Part shown: in pieces, positions 57,101 through 64,000 of the stretch | Layout of the letters: the number at the start of each line of letters is the position of its first letter | Numbering within the stretch: the stretch's first letter is position 1 | Assembly: GCA_028752905.1 (NCBI GenBank) | Contig: JAQNBH010000015.1 | Coordinates: 10,549,622 to 10,613,621 of the forward strand | Direction: 5' to 3' | DNA from: Cladorhizidae sp. MBARI D1340-BT2 | Lineage: Eukaryota > Porifera > Demospongiae > Poecilosclerida > Cladorhizidae | Length of the DNA stretch: 64,000 nucleotides | The notes under the pieces: generated by a model | Database searches by the model: none | What the model was told of the DNA's origin: nothing | What the model saw: only the letters and a program-made list of their open reading frames with translations | Program-made: the position numbers and the translations under genes

Positions 57101-60100
57101 AGTTATGGACGTTTACATAAACTATGATAAAATGGGCAACGCTGGCCTTAACAGCTAATAAAGTTGTTCATAACAACCTTCATGTTTTTCTTTCAAGTTT
57201 TTGTTGTTGTTGTTGTTCTGCACATTATAGTTGAGCTTTGGAGGACTACACAAAGTCAGTGTTTTAAAAAGTCCAACTTATTGCTTTTGAACACTACAAA
57301 TATCAGCACATGTCATGTTTTGTTGCTAATGTTAAGAGTACCCACACAAAATTTAGCCCATACCATATTCTATTGCTAGCCTCCTTCAATGACATTTACA
57401 CAAGAGAACTCTAAACAAACACCAGACATTTTGGTAGAGGATCAGCTACACCCTCTTTTGACTTTGTAACAACTCGAGCGAGAACTCAACAAACCAAACA
57501 GTAGACAGAGCACGGGCCATTCCTTCTGTTTATTATGCAGCATGTGCATAGTTACATACATCATTGCACATGTGTTAATTTTGATTGGATCATCAACGAA
57601 ACCACTTGACTGATCCTTACCAAATACTTTATTCTGCAATCAAGGAACATTTGTTGATCTGCATTGGAAGATTTGGAAGTCTGTGCTAATAGCAGTTCTA
57701 TGAATTAACCTATCATATGCTGCAAGCTATGTGATTGGGTTGGAGTTAAGAGATAGAATTACAGAAGCCTAGATCCTTGAAAATGTATTTCTAGGTTTCT
57801 TTCACACTTTGTACAGATTTTTTGGTCTGCTAGGATTCAAGCCTCTTTGAACTAATATTGGCCAAAGTGACCATCTAGAGCTAAGAAACTGCAGGTGTGA
57901 GTTTTAGCAGAGATATGAGCTGGTTGTTGTTTGTTGTTCATGTGGTGTTTTTTGGGGGGGAGGGGGGTTGTTTGGTGTTTTTTGAGGGGTTGAAGGGGGT
58001 GACCACTGCCATTTTGAAACAAGGGTCTAACCAATACATCATACTCCCCAATATGCTGATGAGGAGTTATAATGATATATAATAATGTTGTTGGTATGAT
58101 AGTGATAATAATAACAATCCTTTGTTGATTTTGGTGAATTTAAAATGATAGTTATGAGAAAACAGATAATTAAGCTTACACTTTGACTACCATTATAATG
58201 GCATTTTTTGGTATTATTACAGTGACGGGCATGTATGTTCTCTGACTGCTCTGCAACATCAAGGAAGCAAGGAGAGTGAAAAGTAATTTTTTTATGATGG
58301 AATAACTGTTGCAAAAGTGAGTTATGTGTATGCAACTGTAAGTAGTTGCATCAGGTTTGCTAACAAGGCACCTTGAAGCTTGAGGCTTATAGGTTCAAGA
58401 ACAAGATCTAATAGATATTAATGCCAAACCTTTTGCCATGATTGATCCTTATGCTCTATTTGTTATCCAGCAGTTGTGTATAAGTGTTGCTGCTCGTGGT
58501 CAACCTTTTATATCCATAGACTACTCCAATGATTCCAAATTTTCCAATGCATGTCCCTGATTGCAGAAAAAGGCATGATTCTGGCCAGTAAGGGTCATCA
58601 ACTTAATCTAGTGAGCTCACTTGCTGTATTATAAAACAAACAATGACTGTTCAGTTGATTTTCTAAGAATCTTGCACTTCTCTTGTTTGGTTTGTGGAGT
58701 TCTTCTGTGCAATTATTAAAGGAGACTGCAGATGACAAGGAATGGTATGTGCTGACTTGTGGAGTATACAATAACTTAGAGATTATCTTTCAACATTCCC
58801 AACCTGACTGACTGGTGAACTAATGTCGTAGAGTGCGTTATCACTCATTATATTGGTTTTATAAGTTGGTGGACAGATAAATAACCGAAACAAAGCACAT
58901 CTCAGCTAAAACTCACTTTAGCAGCTTAACAGTCTCAATGCTGCTTTCAGCTTTTCTAGCTCCAAAAATACTTCAGCATGTCATGAATATTTTGCTAAGG
59001 AGTAAACTGGCAGGCTAAAACAACAAAATCAGTATGATGATTGGTCAAGGTCATTTTTAAGGTGAAGGGGTAGATCCAGAATTTACAGAGGGAGTGCCAA
59101 CAAATTATGTAGCCAAAAGTCTTGGCGAGAGGAAAGGTGTGGGAGAGGAATGTGTCCCTCCTTTGCAATGGCTGCCCTCCCCCCCACGCAAAGTGTAGAA
59201 GCCAAAATTTGTTGTATTTAGTGTTGCTCATAGGAGGCTAAAATTCAAGCTACTTGGAAAACCAAATTATAATATACACTATAGCTATAATCATATGAGC
59301 ATGAAGTGAGAAATTGATTCAAGTAGCATAAGCCTTGGGTGTCGATGGACAAATTCATCTACCTTCTCTTCTGGAGTTATTTTCAGGTCCCGTTGATAGG
59401 ACATTTTGCCAGTCCATTGAGCCATTCTTGTCTCATCTTTACCATGCTAGAATGTGTTTAAACTGTTCTTTTTTCAATGCCACAGTACCTTTACCTATTG
59501 TTCATAGATGTAACTCCATAAAACTGAGTATCAAGTTCAACTATCAAGTGATCATTGTAAAATTCCTGTAGTAATATTGCTGGTTATTACCAGCCTGTAT
59601 GCTGATATAATATACTGTATTAATGATACCAAGTGTCACATCAGTGTTATGTGCTGGTAGTCTGCTCTAAACTGGAGGGGAGCCTGGGACTGCCCATTAT
59701 TTTAAATGGTGAAGTGTCATCTAGCTGAATGTGGTCTGCACTTGCTACTTTTCTTTCGACAACAAAAACAACATATTTTTGTATTAGAGTGTATCATATT
59801 TTTCCATCCCATAACTTAACTACCATAAGGTCACTACCAGAGCACTCCCTATTTTCAAATGACTAGTAACGATCATGATTCCATACATTCCTACAGCTGC
59901 ACACTCTCTGGCACAAAGAAATGAGTGATCAAGTTGTGTGATAAAAATATCTATTATATAGCAGCTGCTCTGAGAGATGTTTCATAATAATCAGTAAAGA
60001 TGACATTATGGGTTTTGTGAGTATATGGTGACAGTAGTTAACAACACAGATCTTCAACAGAAAGTTAATCTACTTGCGATCCAAATATTACGAAACATGG

Positions 60101-61197
60101 TAAAGAGTAACATCTGCTGGTTCTGAAGTCATCCTGAGCAACTATTACGATCAAACAATTAACAAAAAATTGTGTATATGTATAGTAGAACCTCAGTTAT
60201 CCAGAAGGCTAGAGACTAACTACCTTGTGGATAACTGAATTTACAGATAATGGACTTTATTTATAAGCTAGGCCATGTATTTCCTTTGGCTCATTAGTTG
60301 AGAGTAGCCCACTCTGAGTATCCACCCAAGATCTACAAATATGCTGTGAGGAAAGTCTAGCAGCTGCTCTAGGAAGTTTATGAGAAGGTAGCAATTATGA
60401 CAACAAGCCTTAGGAGGGGGGGGGGGCAAGTCTATTCTTTTTTCTTTTATATAAAATAATCTTTGGAAAGTTTATGACATTCTCTGACAATGAAAACTGG
60501 CAGAATCTAAAGAAGCAGTAGCTAGTGTTTTTCTACAATAATGTGTGTGTGTGCTTACCATTTCTTTTACTTTCATTGTTGATGCTCTAATTATTCGTTC
60601 TTTTAATTTGTGAGATATATTTTTGTGATTAGTTCCTCTCATGATAATTACAAATAACCCTGAACTATAGTAATATAAAGCTTGGGACCCAATACTGTCA
60701 ATGCACTCAGCCTTTCTAATCTCTGCTGGACATGACCAGACAACAATGCAATACACACAACCAAGCACTTGCTAGAGGTCTGGGCAGTATAATATAACAG
60801 GGCAGGTAGCAAATTTGTTTTTCATCGTTTAGTCTCAGTGAACAAATATTCTAATTGGAGTGTTGTTCAGTGTCTCTTCTTTGGAGATATCATCTATATC
60901 CCATTTCATCTGCCTAATTCTCACTGCCCTGCATGATTAAACACAGCTATGTAAAATCTCATAAACCAAGACCAAGAAACTTGACAGTATAACTTAATGC
61001 ATGCAAAACACTGAAATATCTGATGACTATGTGACTTTTTATATGTGTCTTCTTCCTCTGCATTATAGAATAGTTCCTGGGCAATGGCACTTTTCCTGTT
61101 CTTTATGACTATCTGGAATGTCTTCATGGTGATCTTCTACTGTCTTCAGAAGCGCAGACAAACATCAAATGGTGTTCATTTGAGAGGAGATGTGTAG
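51160..61197 (+). CDS. putative TMEM179B-like four-span membrane protein, three exons
   Basis: Exons 51160-51542, 52360-52476 and 61074-61197; donors GTGAGT and GTAAGA, acceptors CTGCAG and AATAG. Phases agree and the sum is 624 nt, 207 residues. TM1 is VLFTFLSIGMLVVLVVSFIA; a loop with RAGTCILYSKY; TM2 CVFVLWGLVSVSITAFSSVI; TM3 ILDLVVSFSLLLVSFIISIT followed by TCRAVNQ; TM4 SWAMALFLFFMTIWNVFMVI; then a short basic tail. The C-x-LY, PC-x-FV, post-TM3 Cys and SW features and the length resemble TMEM179B/TMEM179, a poorly characterised membrane protein family. The start could also be Met 51184 or 51193. The last intron (8.6 kb) is full of mobile DNA, so the link to exon 3 rests on phase and topology only. 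Confidence 0.55.
53736..53921 (+). pseudogene. paralogous TM2-like exon in the TMEM179B-like intron
   Basis: After GTGTAG the frame reads KIFGELKNSCYILVLWGLAA, SVPIVSFLLVLAATICLLIF and CWSLATIVATSVSLAPK before GTACTT. NSCYILVLWGL mirrors DGPCVFVLWGL of exon 1. Its phase does not fit between exons 2 and 3, so it is better read as a remnant of a tandemly duplicated gene than as an extra exon. Confidence 0.5.
54315..54457. mobile_element. MITE-like element
   Basis: 143 bp with imperfect inverted ends of about 33 bp: left TTGGATTGACATCTTAAAAA, right complement TTGGATTGACCTGTTAAACA. Interior CATGTAGACCACAAC and GTCTACATGGGTACAGTC form a second inverted pair. Non-coding; relatives at 46601-46771 and 56254-57160. 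Confidence 0.72.
54560..55210. repeat. cluster of dispersed-repeat units
   Basis: Three decayed units of about 200 bp share CTCAACAAACxCTCAGTGGA, CAGCACAGATGCAACxACTT, AATCAACTCACTCAACG and GTTGCTCTAxCxTCATCAGG. A short CAACGATAACCAACTCACT stutter is at 54880-54945. Confidence 0.75.
55469..56009 (-). repeat. dispersed repeat, inverted partner of 26147-26745
   Basis: Aligns in reverse complement with 26147-26745 over about 540 bp. The short reading frame 55668-55859 lies wholly inside it and is not considered a gene. Confidence 0.75.
56011..56215. repeat. 30-bp minisatellite, 7 copies
   Basis: GAGAGAACTGGCTGCAC recurs at 56014, 56044, 56074, 56104, 56134, 56164 and 56194, an exact 30-bp period, with ACTCAGTAGAGGA as the variable half. 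It directly continues the end of the dispersed repeat (CAACTGAGTGCATTGAGAG), from which it probably grew. Confidence 0.92.
56254..57160. mobile_element. MITE-like element split by a TTAA transposon
   Basis: The left end ATGGATTGACTCGTTAAAAA, the GTAGACCACAACCATTTAAA and GTCTACATGGGTATATA blocks match 54315-54457. It reaches CTTGTTTAA at 56437, then resumes as TTAACAG at 57148. The far right end has diverged. Confidence 0.6.
56438..57147. mobile_element. TTAA-flanked 710-bp DNA transposon, non-autonomous
   Basis: Perfect 17-bp terminal inverted repeat GGCCAGCGTTGCCCATT, with TTAA on each side (56434-56437 and 57148-57151). TTAA duplication is characteristic of piggyBac and Kolobok elements. 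No transposase frame lies inside. Excision with one TTAA gives back the MITE end. Confidence 0.88.
57160..61073. other. non-coding sequence, mostly the last intron of the TMEM179B-like gene
   Basis: I see repeat fragments (57895-58035, 58880-58930), a G-run (60416-60426), a partial match to the TTAA element end (GACTGCCCATTATTTTAAA near 59689) and no convincing exon. Confidence 0.5.
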
Positions 61198-61629
61198 GAT
61201 TTGTTGTAGCTTACATGGACTTAATTGTTCATTTGTAAGTTTCTCCATTCTTATACATAATATTTTAGCGAAGCCATAGACACATTAATTATGAGTGATG
61301 CCCTTTTAGTGAATAATTGAGCATGCGGTGTCGTATGGTCCCCAACTTTCTTCCCCCCTCCCATTAATTAGTACGTGTTCCTTACCATAAACGTTGGGGG
61401 GGGGGAGGGGGGGTTGAGTGTTGAGTCGTCGGATCTGCGGAGTCTCCCTAACCAAGGAACATTTACATTATAGATTATATGTCACCTAGTTCCACAGCTT
61501 GAATCTTTCATTATCTATGATTTAATGTTGCTATTGCTGAGGCCATCACATATATATTAATACAGCACAGTGTGAAACTATTTAGTAACTAAGAAGAAGT
61601 CAACAGTACTTAATTAATAAAATTATCCA
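61198..61629. other. flank between the TMEM179B-like last exon and the LINE
   Basis: No gene; probable 3' untranslated and intergenic sequence with a G-rich tract (61396-61414). Confidence 0.5.
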
Positions 61630-61634
61630 CAATA

Positions 61635-62264
61635 TTAAGTTACGAGTGTCCCGCTGCTCAGGAAGGGGGGGACAGGAGTGGACCAAAGATCATTCCTCAG
61701 CTCACCATACAACAGTTCCTTTCTCCTCTGCCACCACTTCCCTACCCAATACATAACACACTCGCCCACCTCCTCCATCACTGCATCACTTACTCCCTCC
61801 ACATCCTTCCCCAAAAGCAATGCCACCTTTACATCCTTACTCACTCTTCTTAATTCATCCAGCCACTGTCTTGCCCCTGCAATTCTGCGTACCTCATCTA
61901 TCAGAACCAGCCGATCCCTCTCAAATTCCCCGCATGTCACCAAGAAATGTTCCACATCCTCCTCCCCTGCTCCACTATCACACATTATACACCTCTCATC
62001 CCTAACTATCCCACATCTCTTCTTATCCTCTAACAACCCAGCTGATGCAGTCCTAAGTCTAAATTGCAGCCACACACCTTCCTGACCATGCATGGACCTC
62101 ACATACCTCTCAACCCCTGCACCATTCTTTGCTGATTTATAATAATTCAGCGTACTTTTTCCGTCTACTTCCTCCTCCCAGTCCTTCTCATTTCTCACCT
62201 TCACTTTCCCCTTCCACTTGCACACTGACCCAACTTCGTTGTTTATCTCGTACTTTCTCCTCAA
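61635..62264 (-). pseudogene. LINE C-terminal zinc-like domain
   Basis: The frame contains ERYVRSMHGQEGVWLQFRLR, then CIMCDSGAGEEDVEHFLVTC (C-X2-C ... H-X4-C), ending SSGTLVT near the element 3' end. It is separated from the RT by at least one frameshift. Similar CCHC-like motifs close many LINE ORF2 proteins. Confidence 0.8.
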
Positions 62265-62699
62265 GATCTCATATTCTTCCCACCATCCAATCCATCCTCT
62301 CGTAGTTTATTTACAACAACTATTACCAATCTGCTCTGTTCCAACACCTCTCATCTCTTGCCAAACAAAACCTTCATCTCTTCCCTCCTCTCCTCTAGCT
62401 TCCTCCACCCCATATCTTCCCGTATTGCCACTCCTGCTACTGTATCACTTGCCCCCAATAGTCTCTCCTACCCACTCTCATCTGTGCTGACTCCAACTTC
62501 TTGCGAGCATTCCGTCCTCCTGTCCACCACACTTCGGCTGCATGCTCCATACTGGGTCTCGCTAGAAGCTCCCACACCATTCTACTTCCACCTGCCCATT
62601 CACTCTATTCATCCATATTACCTTTCCAACCCACTCTTCTGCCTTATTTGCCATCTTCTCTAACTGAACATTACCCCTTAACTTCCTATAAAACCATAT

Positions 62700-64000
62700 T
62701 CATAAGTATTTGAATTCTTTGACCTCTTCCAATATCTCCTCACCAATCCTCCAATGCACTTCTGATTCCTTCTTCCCTACTACCATGACCTTGCTCTTCT
62801 TGCTATTAAATTTCATCTTCCACCTTAACACATACGCCTGTACCACATCCAACATAGCTTGCAGTTCCACCGCTGAGTCAGCCAGAAGAACAACATCATC
62901 TGCATACATGAGTGCCCCACACCAGCAGCCTTCCACTTTGACTCCTAGCTCAGCTCTCTCCAATTCCTCTGCCATTCCCATCAAATATATATTGAAAAGA
63001 AGTGGAGACAAAGGATATCCCTGCCTAAGTCCATTCTCCACAGTGAACCACCTTGACCTCATTCCATTCAATACCACCGTCGTCTCCACCCCACTATACA
63101 ATCCTTCACATGTCCTCACAAGTTTCTCTTCTACTCCATACTGCCTCAACTTCTGCCACAGTCCCTCCCTCCACACACTGTCATATGCCTTACTTATATC
63201 CAGGAAAGCCAGATATGAAGCTTTTTTCCCGCTCTTCCTCACTTCACAAACTCCTCTTAACACCAACCCCTGGTCTGAACATCTCCTCTGTCTCCTAAAT
63301 CCTCCTTGTGCTTCCGTCAAAATCCTATCCTCAGCGAACACTCCCAACCTCCTTGCCAACACTCTCGCAAACACCTTCACCACATTACAACACAATGAAA
63401 TTCCCCTATAATTCCCTACTTCATCCTCATCACCATCCTTGTGGAGAGGTACTAATAAACTCCTCTTCCAGTCCACTGGGCAGCACTCAATCCTCATCAC
63501 CACATTCATCACCTGCACCATCACTTCCACCAACCTTCTACCTCCATACATCAGCATATCATTCAACATTCCATCAGGGCCTGGAGCCTTTCCTCTCTTC
63601 AAACACTTTAATACCTCTACTACTTCTTCCCAACTTACTTCTTCACACATACCCAGCTCATGCCCACCCACTTCTCCCATCTCTAATTCTTGTACTGTGG
63701 CATCCTCTTTTTTCCTCCCCAGCTCTTCCCAGTGTTTTGCCATCACCTCCAATACCTCGACATCCTTCTCTACCATCCTTCCCTCATCATCTTTCACTTC
63801 TTTTATCCTTCTCTCCTTCCTCTTTGCTCTTAAATCATTCCAAAACAGCTTACAACTAGTCCCACCCTGCTCTCTAATCTTCTTTATAGTTCTCTTCCTC
63901 AATTCCTTCTTCTCTATCCTAATAGTCTTTTTCACTTCCTTTCTTGCTTCTCTATAGTCATCCCATAGTTGTCTTAATGTAGCCTCTCTCTCCCCTCTCT
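62700..64000 (-). CDS. LINE reverse transcriptase (partial)
   Basis: One open frame continues past the window edge; the first in-frame Met inside is at 63935 but coding is open upstream (REATLRQLWDDYREARKEVK). All RT blocks including FLDISKAYD and YADDVVLLA are intact, so the copy may be comparatively young. It ends at a stop near 62700. Confidence 0.88.
   Translation of the reverse strand, partial: RGEREATLRQLWDDYREARKEVKKTIRIEKKELRKRTIKKIREQGGTSCKLFWNDLRAKRKERRIKEVKDDEGRMVEKDVEVLEVMAKHWEELGRKKEDATVQELEMGEVGGHELGMCEEVSWEEVVEVLKCLKRGKAPGPDGMLNDMLMYGGRRLVEVMVQVMNVVMRIECCPVDWKRSLLVPLHKDGDEDEVGNYRGISLCCNVVKVFARVLARRLGVFAEDRILTEAQGGFRRQRRCSDQGLVLRGVCEVRKSGKKASYLAFLDISKAYDSVWREGLWQKLRQYGVEEKLVRTCEGLYSGVETTVVLNGMRSRWFTVENGLRQGYPLSPLLFNIYLMGMAEELERAELGVKVEGCWCGALMYADDVVLLADSAVELQAMLDVVQAYVLRWKMKFNSKKSKVMVVGKKESEVHWRIGEEILEEVKEFKYL

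Larger units (their letters stand above)
61630..64000 (-). mobile_element. LINE (non-LTR retrotransposon), 3' part, open at right edge
   Basis: The minus-strand reverse transcriptase runs from beyond 64000 to 62700: GKAPGPDGMLNDMLMYGGRR, WKRSLLVPLHKDGDEDEVGN, YRGISLCCNVVKVFARVLAR, EAQGGFRRQRRCSDQ, FLDISKAYDSVWREGLW, GLRQGYPLSPLLFNIYLMGM and MYADDVVLLAD with the YADD centre (about 62915-62885). This frame is uninterrupted for over 410 codons. After frameshifts (62264-62700) the C-terminal frame 62264-61635 has a Cys/His motif RCIMCDSG and EDVEHFLVTC. The endonuclease part would lie outside the window. Confidence 0.92.

Noticed and set aside
62710..63859. Long plus-strand frames over the LINE
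   Set aside because: They are Ser/Pro/Thr-rich antisense shadows of the LINE reverse transcriptase on the minus strand.

Overview
This is nuclear DNA from a eukaryote, most likely an invertebrate animal (a sponge or cnidarian would fit; the species cannot be told from the sequence). The signs are spliced exons with GT/AG borders, long AT-rich non-coding stretches, microsatellites, several classes of eukaryotic transposable element and two metazoan gene families (a DHRS7-like short-chain dehydrogenase and a TMEM179B-like four-span membrane protein). I see no bacterial operons, rRNA or tRNA genes, or CRISPR array.

Region 1 (1-22,233) is a pile-up of LTR retrotransposons whose domain order is gag-protease-integrase-reverse transcriptase-RNase H. 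Ordinary Ty3/gypsy elements have integrase last; the integrase-first order is known for the Gmr1-like lineage. Element E1 (366-5,792, minus) has both LTRs but is heavily mutated. E4 (7,255-10,097, minus) is a 5' fragment. E3 (10,159-22,233, plus) lies head-to-head with E4, 61 bp away. E3 is interrupted by a 439-bp solo LTR in gag (11,073-11,511) and by a complete second element, E2 (13,968-19,822, minus), in integrase. Their Gag resembles the retroelement ancestor of the vertebrate SCAN domain. The right LTR of E3 cuts a host DHRS7-like first exon.

Region 2 (22,234-37,050) is a rearranged array of DHRS7-like genes. Two arms of about 2.9 kb (22,234-25,136 and 28,466-31,349) are inverted copies around a 3.3-kb spacer. 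Each arm carries the 3' exons of one gene copy followed by the first exon of the next. Copies S1, S2 and S3 are pseudogenes. S4 (31,313-36,922) has all five exons in consistent phase, and its only visible lesion is a 2-nt insertion inside the TGxxxGxG cofactor motif.

Region 3 (37,050-50,600) holds a decayed gypsy fragment (38,690-39,930), a full-length gypsy element of conventional order (40,252-45,909) with a solo LTR in its integrase, a satellite-like tandem repeat (47,757-48,175), and a hAT/DUF4371-type transposase remnant (48,190-50,290) that also carries a solo LTR.

Region 4 (50,600-64,000) holds a putative TMEM179B-like gene (exons at 51,160, 52,360 and 61,074; phases agree and give about 207 residues). 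Its long last intron contains MITE-like elements, a TTAA-flanked 710-bp DNA transposon inserted in one of them, a 30-bp minisatellite and other dispersed repeats. The window ends in the 3' part of a LINE (61,630-64,000, minus), open at the right edge.

In total I see two probable host gene families. Almost everything else is mobile DNA, and the nested insertions allow a relative history to be read.
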